Shown: positions 1-5,379, counted from the first letter of the stretch. The stretch is DNA of 9,822 nucleotides from JBHAEP01 sp041855665 (GCA_041855665.1 JBHAEP010000027.1:1-9822), one strand, 5' to 3'. Notes: generated from the sequence alone by a model not told the origin. Program-made: numbers and translations.

Positions 1-366
1 AGCTGAGAAGTCATAGTAAGAGATCTTTGCGCCAGTTGGTTGATCTTGACCAGCTGGACAAGGTACATATCTAACTTCATTTTTATTTGTAGTGTTACCT
101 GTAACAATTTTTATACCGCTGTCTAGCTTTGATTCATCGGTGCTATTGAAAGCTGTTTCATCTTTAGGGTAGTATGCATTGATACTGTTAAATGCCTGCG
201 CTTTCTTTTCGATTGTACCTGCATTTGATTGTGCCGCTGTTGTGTTTGAGCGGTTCTGAATTCCGTTGTAAGCTACGATTGTGATTGCTGCCAAGATACC
301 GATAACTACGATAACGATCAAAAGCTCAACGATAGTGAAACCTTTATTTTTATTTTGAAGATTCAT
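1..366 (-). CDS. Type IV major pilin-like protein, 5' part (3' end outside window)
   Basis: The 122 visible codons encode a class III signal: MNLQNKNKG, then FTIVELLIVIVVIGILAA. Prepilin peptidase would cut between Gly9 and Phe10, leaving Phe at +1 and the conserved Glu at +5. The hydrophobic helix that follows packs in the pilus core, and the remaining residues (with NGIQNRSNTTAAQSNAG and a YYP motif) are the start of the globular head. The gene runs off the window at position 1, so the C-terminal disulfide region cannot be seen. The start is fixed by an AGGGGG ribosome binding site at 374-379, 7 nt upstream. Codon use favours ATC and other C-ending codons, unlike the minor pilins next to it, which fits a highly expressed subunit. 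It has its own promoter at 411-439. The major-subunit role is inferred from the promoter, the codon use and the compact N-terminus. Confidence 0.9.
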   Translation of the reverse strand, partial: MNLQNKNKGFTIVELLIVIVVIGILAAITIVAYNGIQNRSNTTAAQSNAGTIEKKAQAFNSINAYYPKDETAFNSTDESKLDSGIKIVTGNTTNKNEVRYVPCPAGQDQPTGAKISYYDFSA

Positions 367-410
367 TAGAATGCCCCCTAATTTTTACTTTTTATAATGA
401 TTACACTACT

Positions 411-439
411 AATATAAATGATTTTTTTCTAAAACACAA
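411..439 (-). promoter_or_regulatory. Promoter of the major pilin gene
   Basis: Reading the minus strand, a -35 TTGTGT (434-439) and a -10 TATATT (411-416) are separated by exactly 17 bp. Transcription would start near 404 and give a leader of about 38 nt that includes the AGGGGG site. No convincing terminator precedes it, so some readthrough from the minor pilin operon is possible. Confidence 0.55.
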
Positions 440-456
440 GCATTTTGTTCATTTTA

Positions 457-1545
457 TTAAAACCTTACTAGAGCTGGCAGTGATTTTATTTTTGCTGGAG
501 ATTCTCCGCTTGAGTTTTTAGCGATTAGGCTGATTTCATAAGTTTGGTTTAGAGGTATATTTATGGTTTGTGATGTGGTTCCGCCTGGAAGAGTTGGTAG
601 GATAATTTGTGGCTGATTGGCTATTTTGTAGGCGAGAGTATAAGATGTAGCATTCGGAACTCTATCCCATGACACTTCCACTGGAATACTAGTTGAACTG
701 ATGCTTTGATATATTGGGCTGACATCAAAGTCTGGCTGTTCGGGGATTGGCAGCTCTGTAATGATGTTGTTTAGTTTAGTTGCGCGAATACTGCGATTTA
801 AAGTTAATGTTTCGCCGGCGATAGTTTTTTCGGTAGTTATTATGATTTTTACGGCTACGGCATTTGTTGCTTTGTTGTCGTTTGACTCATTTGGAGTTGT
901 GCTGTCAGGGGAGTTGAAATATTCAATCTTGAAGTTTTTGACGTTGTCGAGGAGTTTCATATCTTGAATTTGACAAATAGAGCCATTTTTATTTAGACAG
1001 CTGTTTCTTTGCCAGGGTTTATCACATAAAGTATTTTCATCAATATTGTCGCCAGTTTCTATATTATAATCAGGCAGAACGGTACGTTTATAAAGCGCGG
1101 AATCTTTGATAAAATAAATATTTTTATAAATAAATGGTCGATTATTGGTTTTTTGGTCGCCGCATATATTCGGTTGGTTTGCGTAATAAGCAAGCTGACG
1201 CTCTGCGTTTAAAGGATTTTCTAGGGTTGCTAGGGAGTTTAAAATTAAATCTTTATCAGAAGTAAAAGCCTCAGTTCCAGTGAAGTTTTGATTTCGTCCC
1301 TGGCCTTGATTCAGGGCGCGAGAATTATCTAGAAATTGAGTGCTGAGTCGAATATCTTGCTCGATTGTTGATAGGGTATTTTGAATGTCATAAGTCATTT
1401 TTGAGCGATCGCTTGTAATAAGGGCATTATTTAACATTCCAAGACTAGCGGCGACAAAAGCCATGATAACCAATATCAAAATAGGTGCGACTATGGCGAC
1501 CTCCACGAGGGTGAAACCGCGCTGCTTAATTGACGTAAATTGCAT
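457..1545 (-). CDS. Minor pilin-like protein with a C-terminal fibronectin type III-like domain
   Basis: This 362-aa protein begins with a prepilin leader MQFTSIKQRG followed by FTLVEVAIV, so cleavage is expected after Gly10 with Glu15 at +5. A hydrophobic helix runs to about residue 38. The central region (about 40-265) resembles the head of a large minor pilin and contains four Cys, one in ICGD and three clustered in the segment TLCDKPWQRNSC..SIC, which may form disulfides. The last 95 residues (268-362) look like a fibronectin type III fold: VSWDRVPNATSYTLAYK in the B-C strands and YEISLIAKNSSGESP in the F-G strands. An in-frame ATG at 1569 exists, but the start at 1545 has a very strong AGGAGGT site at 1551-1557, and the peptide then has a normal short leader. 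It overlaps the preceding gene by 20 bp, so the two are probably translationally coupled. The FN3 end suggests a role in adhesion, which is inference. Confidence 0.85.
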   Translation of the reverse strand: MQFTSIKQRGFTLVEVAIVAPILILVIMAFVAASLGMLNNALITSDRSKMTYDIQNTLSTIEQDIRLSTQFLDNSRALNQGQGRNQNFTGTEAFTSDKDLILNSLATLENPLNAERQLAYYANQPNICGDQKTNNRPFIYKNIYFIKDSALYKRTVLPDYNIETGDNIDENTLCDKPWQRNSCLNKNGSICQIQDMKLLDNVKNFKIEYFNSPDSTTPNESNDNKATNAVAVKIIITTEKTIAGETLTLNRSIRATKLNNIITELPIPEQPDFDVSPIYQSISSTSIPVEVSWDRVPNATSYTLAYKIANQPQIILPTLPGGTTSQTINIPLNQTYEISLIAKNSSGESPAKIKSLPALVRF

Positions 1546-1930
1546 GAATAACCTCCTCGTCTTGTCCATTAACGGTGTAGCGAAGCTTAACAGTTAGCAG
1601 GCTAACTGAGTTTAAATCGATTTCATTTAGGGGGCAGGTAACTTTTGCTGTAATAGTCGGCGGCGTGCCGTTTTTTGACCCCAGAGTGTGATTATCTGGT
1701 AATTTAGCCTCGAGGTCTCTAGGTGTGCATGGGTTAGAAACTGAGTTTTCTAAAAGTCGAAGTTGTTCGTAGGTTATATTGCTAGCCTCAGATTGAACTC
1801 GTGCTTCATTTATAGATCGATTCACTGCTATGTATAATTGATAAGCTATACCCAAAAAAGCTGCCGCAATAAATAAGGTTATCAATAGCTCAACAGTTGA
1901 GATTCCTTTTTGATTCTTTAAAAAAGTCAT
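1526..1930 (-). CDS. Minor pilin (PulG/GspG-type N-terminus)
   Basis: The 134-aa product starts MTFLKNQKG, then ISTVELLITLFIAAAFLG, a class III signal with expected cleavage after Gly9 and Glu14 at +5. Ile rather than Phe is at +1, which prepilin peptidases tolerate. The head is small (about 95 residues) with two Cys (NPCTPRD and VTCPLNE) about 40 residues apart that could form a disulfide. The start codon shares one base with the stop of the preceding gene (TAATG), a classic stop-restart junction, and its own 3' end overlaps the following pilin gene by 20 bp. It is therefore the middle gene of a three-gene operon. Such small minor pilins usually prime or cap the pilus; the precise role is not visible here. 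Confidence 0.85.
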   Translation of the reverse strand: MTFLKNQKGISTVELLITLFIAAAFLGIAYQLYIAVNRSINEARVQSEASNITYEQLRLLENSVSNPCTPRDLEAKLPDNHTLGSKNGTPPTITAKVTCPLNEIDLNSVSLLTVKLRYTVNGQDEEVIHAIYVN

Positions 1931-2403
1931 TATTGATAAATACTTTCTTTAAACAATATTTCATCAGATTTTTCTAGTTTATAAAAAATCTTAAAGCTCG
2001 AGCATTCTTGATTTTCATCACTACATAGGTTGCCGTCTCGGTCTAGCGGCTGATAAATGTATTGATCAATATCAGGATTCTGTGCGGAATTAGAGTTTGC
2101 GGACATCAGGCTGATGCCGGAATTTGTACTTGGTGAGCGTAAAGTTGTGGCGTCGAGTTGCCTTAAAAATTCTGAACCGGAGGATATTTTTGAGGTTGCA
2201 GGGTAGCCGACTTTGGAGTTTTGGTTGTTTTTGTAATAATTCTCTAAAGTTCTAGCTATAGTGTCAATATCTGAAGTGCGATCATTGTCGCGTGCGTTTT
2301 TTTGCGCTGAAACAAAAGCCATTCCTCCAATAGTCAAAAGAACGCTCAATATCAAGATTGTCACCACCATTTCTACAACGGTAAACCCACGCCAACTTTT
2401 CAT
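1930..2403 (-). CDS. Minor pilin, first gene of the minor pilin operon
   Basis: The 157-aa product has a very short leader (MKSWRG) followed by FTVVEMVVTILILSVLLTIGG. Cleavage is expected after Gly6 with Glu11 at +5. The segment after the helix (QKNARDNDRTSDIDTIARTLENYY) is the usual amphipathic extension of the pilin helix in GspG/PilA-like proteins. The head contains one CxxxxxxC pair (NLCSDENQECS) near residue 130. There is no Shine-Dalgarno sequence: a TGT-TATGCT extended -10 ends only 6 nt before the ATG, so the mRNA is probably leaderless. The next gene begins on its stop codon. Assigning it as a minor rather than the major subunit rests on operon position and on codon use. Confidence 0.87.
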   Translation of the reverse strand: MKSWRGFTVVEMVVTILILSVLLTIGGMAFVSAQKNARDNDRTSDIDTIARTLENYYKNNQNSKVGYPATSKISSGSEFLRQLDATTLRSPSTNSGISLMSANSNSAQNPDIDQYIYQPLDRDGNLCSDENQECSSFKIFYKLEKSDEILFKESIYQ

Positions 2404-2409
2404 ATTATT

Positions 2410-2418
2410 AGCATAACA
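2410..2418 (-). promoter_or_regulatory. Extended -10 promoter of the minor pilin operon (leaderless)
   Basis: On the minus strand TGTTATGCT fits TGn plus a -10 hexamer (TATGCT, 2410-2415). The hexamer ends 6 nt before the ATG at 2403, placing the start of transcription at or next to the start codon. At the -35 position there is only the T-tract of the terminator at 2433-2452. Confidence 0.6.
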
Positions 2419-2432
2419 AATTTAGAGCAAAT

Positions 2433-2452
2433 AAAAAACCCAGCTATCTGGG
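2433..2452 (-). terminator. Intrinsic terminator of unit 1
   Basis: In the minus-strand RNA, CCCAG-ATAG-CTGGG (2452 to 2439) is followed at once by six U and then AU (from 2438). It lies just past the 3' inverted-repeat element of unit 1. Confidence 0.85.
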
Positions 2453-2456
2453 GTGA

Positions 2457-2545
2457 TTTATGCAACACGCCAAAACATTACCAACCTTAAAATCCATGAG
2501 TTAAATGAATAGATAAAAGCAGAATATTTTGGCGCGTCGCATAAA
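2457..2545 (-). repeat. 3' inverted-repeat element D1 of unit 1
   Basis: This 89-bp element lies 2 nt beyond the stop codon of the 267-aa gene. Its arms are 2457-2475 and 2527-2545, 19 bp each. In the transcribed (minus) strand all 19 positions pair, two of them as G-U; in the plus strand the same two positions are A-C mismatches. The 3' arm carries TTTTGGCGTGTTGCATAAAT, identical in all three elements. The interior contains GATAAAAGCAGAA and ACCAAC (plus sense), which recur inverted in this unit's own leader. It resembles a MITE or a REP-type palindrome in size, but sits at the same place in all three units. Confidence 0.85.
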
Positions 2546-2547
2546 AA

Positions 2548-3351
2548 TTAGATGTTGATTCCGAATTTTTTCAGATGATCGGAGATTCCAGGATATTTGG
2601 CTTCTAGATCTTGAAGGTTATCCTTGAGAATACTGAGTTGATTATCGGACTTTACCTCCTGGTGTTGATGCTTTACGCCTCTGTAGTTTGCTGCTCGACG
2701 TTGCAATTCGTTCATGGCACTATGTACAAAGTTTAGTTTTTCTCTAATTTCTTGAACGCCGCCCGTAGCAATGTGAGCTTTTTTAATTTGTTCAAGATAA
2801 ATTGAAAAATTACACCGAATATACATATCATTGAGCTCCACCTGATAAGCTATTGTGCGCAAAATAAAAGCATCGGTATTGATGAACTCTGCGAGTTCTT
2901 GGCTTCCTTTTTTGCCGTAATAACTAATAGGGGAGTTTTTTAAGATATCTTTTGCAAAAATATCCAGGACATAGGCTGCTTCATGAACATTTGCTATGTA
3001 GGTAGCGATATGTTTTTCTGGCGGTATTTCGAAGTTAGAGATATCAACGGTGGCACTTTTGCATAGGGCGGTTTTTATCTCTTGGTATCTGATTCCGCTT
3101 TGGATGTTTTTGGTAAAATCTGCTCGCCTGTAGCGTTTTCCTCCGGGTGTATTTTCTGTTAGAAGTAAAGCGTCCTTTGGATTCGGGGCTCTACGTAAAA
3201 GCAATTTATTTACCGGCATTTCTTCACCAGATGAATATCGAAAATTTATCCTTTCAATATCAATATTACTTTGCAAAGCTTTTAGCAAGGGGTTCATGAC
3301 GCTAAAGCCGCGCATTCTGGGACTAAAGTATGCAACTTCATTGACGGGCAT
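2548..3351 (-). CDS. Unit 1: uncharacterised 267-aa cytosolic protein
   Basis: I do not recognise this protein. It has 267 residues, no signal peptide and no membrane segment. The first 100 residues are mixed and basic (KRYRRADF, LLLRRAPN); from about residue 105 the sequence looks largely helical, with regular hydrophobic spacing (HEAAYVLDIFAKDIL, EFINTDAFILRTIAYQVEL). The last 60 residues are charged and probably helical or coiled (AMNELQRRAANYRG, LSILKDNLQDLEAKYPG). Two Cys are present, with no obvious metal site. The start is supported by AGAAGGA, about 8 nt before the ATG. The gene has its own promoter, a 92-nt structured leader, a 3' inverted-repeat element and a terminator, all shared in design with the two following units, although the proteins themselves show no similarity that I can see. 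Function unknown. Confidence 0.8.
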   Translation of the reverse strand: MPVNEVAYFSPRMRGFSVMNPLLKALQSNIDIERINFRYSSGEEMPVNKLLLRRAPNPKDALLLTENTPGGKRYRRADFTKNIQSGIRYQEIKTALCKSATVDISNFEIPPEKHIATYIANVHEAAYVLDIFAKDILKNSPISYYGKKGSQELAEFINTDAFILRTIAYQVELNDMYIRCNFSIYLEQIKKAHIATGGVQEIREKLNFVHSAMNELQRRAANYRGVKHQHQEVKSDNQLSILKDNLQDLEAKYPGISDHLKKFGINI

Positions 3352-3443
3352 TTTGATATCCTTCTGCTTTTATCAGCGTGTTGGTTTTTGCTGATGTTTT
3401 GGCGTGTTGTGAATGTGCGTCAGTCTTTGTTGGTGCAAAAACT
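3352..3443 (-). promoter_or_regulatory. Structured 5' leader of unit 1
   Basis: About 92 nt of untranslated RNA. It opens with a hairpin at the predicted transcription start: GTTTTTG (3442-3436) pairs with CAAAGAC (3429-3423) around a 6-nt loop. It is followed by ACATTCACAACACGCCAAA, a second hairpin ATCAGC/GCTGAT (3395-3390 with 3377-3372), and a purine-rich ribosome binding region. CAACACGCCAAAACAT (3409-3394) is a perfect 16-bp inverted match to 2463-2478 in the 3' element, and GATAAAAGCAGAA (3374-3362), which runs into the Shine-Dalgarno site, is a 13-bp inverted match to 2512-2524. Confidence 0.65.
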
Positions 3444-3449
3444 ATTATT

Positions 3450-3478
3450 ACAATACAACAATATAGTATAAAAGTCAA
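3450..3478 (-). promoter_or_regulatory. Promoter of unit 1
   Basis: The -35 TTGACT (3473-3478) is identical to that of the other two units. The -10 at 17 bp spacing is TATTGT (3450-3455), weaker than the TATAAT of units 2 and 3. Confidence 0.6.
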
Positions 3479-3495
3479 TGAAAGGTAAACTGGAC

Positions 3496-3524
3496 TTGAT
3501 GAAAAATATTAAAATTGATATAAT
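3496..3524 (+). promoter_or_regulatory. Promoter of tRNA-Arg
   Basis: TTGATG (3496-3501) and TATAAT (3519-3524) are 17 bp apart, and the tRNA begins 11 nt after the -10. It diverges from the unit 1 promoter, with only 17 bp between the two -35 boxes. Confidence 0.7.
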
Positions 3525-3535
3525 ATGAAATATAC

Positions 3536-3611
3536 GCACCCGTAGCTCAGTGGATAGAGCACTGGTCTTCGGAACCAGGTGTCGTACGTTCGAATCGTAC
3601 CGGGTGTACCA
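3536..3611 (+). tRNA. tRNA-Arg (anticodon UCG)
   Basis: A complete 76-nt cloverleaf. The acceptor stem GCACCCG/CGGGTGT has a G-U first pair; the D arm is GCTC/GAGC; the anticodon stem CTGGT/ACCAG encloses loop CTTCGGA; the T arm GTACG/CGTAC has loop TTCGAAT. The anticodon at 3569-3571 is TCG, which reads CGA (Arg). The discriminator is A3608 and the CCA end is encoded (3609-3611). The D-loop AGTGGATA contains the A20-type residue typical of arginine tRNAs. Confidence 0.96.
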
Positions 3612-3622
3612 AATTTGAATTC

Positions 3623-3652
3623 AACTCGCCCTAAATAGCGAGTTTTCTTTTT
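3623..3652 (+). terminator. Terminator of tRNA-Arg
   Basis: AACTCGC (3623-3629) pairs with GCGAGTT (3638-3644) around an 8-nt loop, followed by TTCTTTTT on the plus strand, 12 nt after the CCA end. Confidence 0.8.
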
Positions 3653-3663
3653 GTCTTTAAAAT

Positions 3664-3686
3664 AAAAAATCTCACCAACTGGCGAG
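3664..3686 (-). terminator. Intrinsic terminator of unit 2
   Basis: On the minus strand CTCGCC-AGTT-GGTGAG (3686 to 3671, one G-U pair) is followed by ATTTTTTATTTT. The terminator of unit 3 has the same form, CTCACA-TAAT-TGTGAG plus ATTTTTTATTTT. Confidence 0.8.
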
Positions 3687-3701
3687 TTTATAAACTTGGA
3701 A

Positions 3702-3781
3702 TATTTATGCAACACGCCAAAACAGTTTACTTTATCAAATGAAAGACAAGAGTAGATTTGAGATGGAGTGTTGCATAAATA
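3702..3781 (-). repeat. 3' inverted-repeat element D2 of unit 2
   Basis: An 80-bp element with perfect 14-bp terminal inverted repeats: TATTTATGCAACAC (3702-3715) and GTGTTGCATAAATA (3768-3781). It ends 4 nt beyond the stop codon of the 203-aa gene. The 3' arm in the mRNA contains the same TTTTGGCGTGTTGCATAAAT as D1 and D3, but the opposite arm diverges after 14 bp, so the stem is shorter than in the other two. The interior carries GAAAGACAA (3741-3749) and AGTAGA (3751-3756), both repeated inverted in the leader of this unit. Confidence 0.82.
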
Positions 3782-3785
3782 CCTG

Positions 3786-4397
3786 CTAGTTGGCTATTTG
3801 AGCGCGACTATATTCATAGTCGAACTGATGCTTGCTCGTTTCGAACATGCTTTTGATTGCAATGTAATTCTCCTTGAAGATCTTCACATAATTAGCTATC
3901 AAAACATAGGCATCTGGCAGGCTCTCTTCGGCTTCATCAGCTTCAGATACTCGATATTCTTCTTTTGCAGCTTCAAGTATGTAATCAAGCTGTGCAGAGC
4001 GAACAACCGAGACTATATGAGGCATCATGAAATAGTACTCGTAGTAATTGTAGGAATGTAGTGAATCCACGATACGATCATGGAAGTCTACAACCCTGAA
4101 GTCATACCTCGAGGTGATCTCATCGAATGCTGGACGAAAGGCTTTTTCGATACCGGGGATGATGCTGCAGGCAAGTTGACGGAGAGAATTGCAAAGGCGA
4201 TTCTCTTCATCGAGTAGCTCTAGAAGAGATAGACTGAACTTTTCTGGATTTAACCAGATGGATTCGGTGCCGCTCTTTACGAACTTATCGATAGCCTGCT
4301 TGGTCTCGGGATCGAACTTTACTACGCTAGGAGGTGGTGTAAGCTCCAGGTTAGCAAGCGCGATGACATACTTAACATTTGAGTGCGAGATAGCCAC
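3786..4397 (-). CDS. Unit 2: uncharacterised 203-aa helical protein, GTG start
   Basis: I do not recognise this protein. It begins VAISHSNVKYVIALANLEL and is almost entirely helix-forming, acidic in its middle and C-terminal parts (EEYRVSEADEAEESLPDAY), with an aromatic stretch SYNYYEYYFMM near residue 120. There is no signal peptide and no clear membrane helix. An in-frame ATG at 4472 would add 25 very basic residues, but it lacks a ribosome binding site and lies in the loop of a leader hairpin. The GTG at 4397 follows AGTAGAAAGAGG, the same region that precedes the unit 3 ATG, and gives a leader of about 87 nt, the length seen in unit 3. I therefore choose GTG. Codons end in C or G more often than in units 1 and the genes further downstream, which could reflect transfer or high expression. 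Function unknown. Confidence 0.72.
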   Translation of the reverse strand: MAISHSNVKYVIALANLELTPPPSVVKFDPETKQAIDKFVKSGTESIWLNPEKFSLSLLELLDEENRLCNSLRQLACSIIPGIEKAFRPAFDEITSRYDFRVVDFHDRIVDSLHSYNYYEYYFMMPHIVSVVRSAQLDYILEAAKEEYRVSEADEAEESLPDAYVLIANYVKIFKENYIAIKSMFETSKHQFDYEYSRAQIAN

Positions 4398-4484
4398 TTT
4401 GGACCTCTTTCTACTAGTTTGTCTTTCGATTTTACTCGTTTGACGTGTTGCTATGAATGTACGTGCTGGCATTAATCCAGCTTA
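4398..4484 (-). promoter_or_regulatory. Structured 5' leader of unit 2
   Basis: Just inside the predicted transcription start is a hairpin, GCTGG (4481-4477) with CCAGC (4469-4465). ACATTCATAGCAACACGTCAAA follows in two parts, ACATTCA and then CAACACGTCAAA (4450-4439). A second, weaker hairpin follows, then GAAAGACAA (4427-4419) and ACTAGTAGAAAGAGGTCCA, the ribosome binding region. That last stretch is almost identical to the one in unit 3. GAAAGACAA and AGTAGA are shared, inverted, with the 3' element D2. Confidence 0.62.
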
Positions 4485-4490
4485 GTGATC

Positions 4491-4519
4491 ATTATAACAC
4501 TATTGCTTGAAAAAGTCAA
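4491..4519 (-). promoter_or_regulatory. Consensus promoter of unit 2
   Basis: TTGACT (4514-4519) and a perfect TATAAT (4491-4496) separated by 17 bp on the minus strand. Confidence 0.85.
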
Positions 4520-4550
4520 TATATATGGTAAAATATCTATCTTTGAAAAT

Positions 4551-4573
4551 AAAAAATCTCACAATTATGTGAG
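4551..4573 (-). terminator. Intrinsic terminator of unit 3
   Basis: On the minus strand CTCACA-TAAT-TGTGAG (4573 to 4558) is a perfect 6-bp stem with a 4-nt loop followed by ATTTTTTATTTT. It lies about 20 nt after the 3' element. Confidence 0.88.
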
Positions 4574-4592
4574 CTAACGGGGTTCTGTAAAA

Positions 4593-4670
4593 TTTATGCA
4601 ACACGCCAAAATATTAACAACTTCAAAATCTAATAGACAAAAAGTAGAATATTCTGGCGCGCGGCATAAA
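4593..4670 (-). repeat. 3' inverted-repeat element D3 of unit 3
   Basis: A 78-bp element with 23-bp arms at 4593-4615 and 4648-4670, 8 nt beyond the stop codon. In the transcribed strand 22 of 23 positions pair, three as G-U; on the plus strand four positions are mismatched. The invariant 3' arm TTTTGGCGTGTTGCATAAAT is present. The interior contains TAACAACT (4615-4622) and AGTAGAA, both found inverted in the leader of the same unit (5267-5274 and 5248-5254). Confidence 0.85.
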
Positions 4671-4678
4671 TCATTAGG

Positions 4679-5233
4679 CTAGTCTGCCGTGTATTGATCT
4701 ATCTTGGTTGCCAGATCGCTGAAATATTGACTGGCTTCGTCGCGTAGATTTTTGGTGCGGGCTAGCATGGTGGCGATGCGAATATTTAACGCTTTCACTT
4801 GATTAGTGAGTGAGTCAAGGTCTTCGTCGCTCTTGCCGATTTTTGGGCCGTTTTGGAGTATGCCGCCAAAGGTTGTCATTGACTGATCGTGGAACTTCTC
4901 TAGTGATTCGATGCGCTCACCCAAGGTTATATCAATAATCTTGTCGTTGGAGTTGTTTGTCAGATCTGCAACGATTGCCTTAATTTCATCGGCCGAGAGC
5001 TCATCTTTCAGTTCCTGAAGTTTTTCCAGTTCACCAAGATTGTATTGGCGAATTGCGTCCAGGAATTCTTCGGCGTGGTTGACGATGTCATCCTGGCGAC
5101 GCTCTTCAAAATCAACGCCGTTGATCAAGCTATCAAGCTTTCCTAAGATTACCGATGAAGCCAGAGCCATCGACGCCTCTCGTACTTTAGTAGCAGCCTT
5201 GGCCTTGGGGGATACAAATTCGTTGAATGCCAT
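4679..5233 (-). CDS. Unit 3: uncharacterised 184-aa helical, coiled-coil-like protein
   Basis: I do not recognise this protein. It starts MAFNEFVSPKAKAATKVREASMAL and is predicted by eye to be nearly all helix, acidic, with heptad-like hydrophobic spacing in LGELEKLQELKDELSADEI (about residues 66-84) and in NQVKALNIRIATMLARTKNL (about 143-162). It has no Cys, no signal peptide and no membrane segment, which suggests a soluble oligomer or bundle. The central segment ESLEKFHDQSMTTFGGILQNG may be a turn between two helical halves. The start is set by AGAAAGG about 12 nt before the ATG, at the end of an 87-nt leader that matches that of unit 2. Promoter, 3' inverted repeat and terminator follow the same plan as units 1 and 2. 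Function unknown. Confidence 0.82.
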   Translation of the reverse strand: MAFNEFVSPKAKAATKVREASMALASSVILGKLDSLINGVDFEERRQDDIVNHAEEFLDAIRQYNLGELEKLQELKDELSADEIKAIVADLTNNSNDKIIDITLGERIESLEKFHDQSMTTFGGILQNGPKIGKSDEDLDSLTNQVKALNIRIATMLARTKNLRDEASQYFSDLATKIDQYTAD

Positions 5234-5320
5234 TTTAAAATGGACCTTTCTACTAGTGTCCTAGATAGTTGTTAGCTATCTTGACGTGTTGGTAAAGTGC
5301 ACCTAGATTTTATATCTAGT
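5234..5320 (-). promoter_or_regulatory. Structured 5' leader of unit 3
   Basis: Begins with hairpin CTAGAT (5319-5314) with ATCTAG (5308-5303), loop ATAAA, at the predicted transcription start. Then GCACTTTACCAACACGTCAA (motif at 5291-5281), a second hairpin AGATAG/CTATCT (5281-5276 with 5268-5263) whose loop side holds TAACAACT, and the ribosome binding region ACTAGTAGAAAGGTCCA. The order hairpin, motif, hairpin, ribosome binding site is the same as in units 1 and 2, but the hairpin sequences differ. Confidence 0.65.
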
Positions 5321-5326
5321 TTTATA

Positions 5327-5355
5327 ATTATAACATTTTAAATTTAATAAGTCAA
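5327..5355 (-). promoter_or_regulatory. Consensus promoter of unit 3
   Basis: TTGACT (5350-5355) and TATAAT (5327-5332) with 17 bp spacing on the minus strand, diverging from the tRNA-Lys promoter 25 bp away. Confidence 0.87.
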
Positions 5356-5379
5356 CAGGAGGGGTGGGGTATTACTGTA

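Noticed and set aside
420..456. Terminator after the minor pilin operon
   Set aside because: Only a 4-bp ACAA/TTGT stem followed by GTTTT; too weak to call. Readthrough into the major pilin gene is possible.
761..967. Plus-strand open frame of 68 codons inside the FN3-pilin gene
   Set aside because: Antisense to a clear coding sequence, no ribosome binding site or promoter, and low-complexity hydrophobic composition.
3509..3715. Minus-strand open frame of 68 codons over tRNA-Arg
   Set aside because: It reads through the tRNA and two terminators; the apparent peptide comes from the tRNA sequence.
3702..3781. Insertion sequence remnant or MITE with 14-bp terminal inverted repeats
   Set aside because: Size and ends would fit, but no target-site duplication is clear, all copies sit at the same place after a stop codon, and they face the same way. 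I keep it as a repeat element and leave the mobile origin open.
2457..4670. Integron cassette array with attC sites
   Set aside because: ORF plus downstream inverted repeat looks similar, but the arms lack the RYYYAAC/GTTRRRY core sites, each unit has its own promoter and terminator, and no integrase is visible.
2457..4670. CRISPR array
   Set aside because: Only three repeats, about 0.9-1.2 kb apart with genes between them; no regular short spacers and no cas genes.
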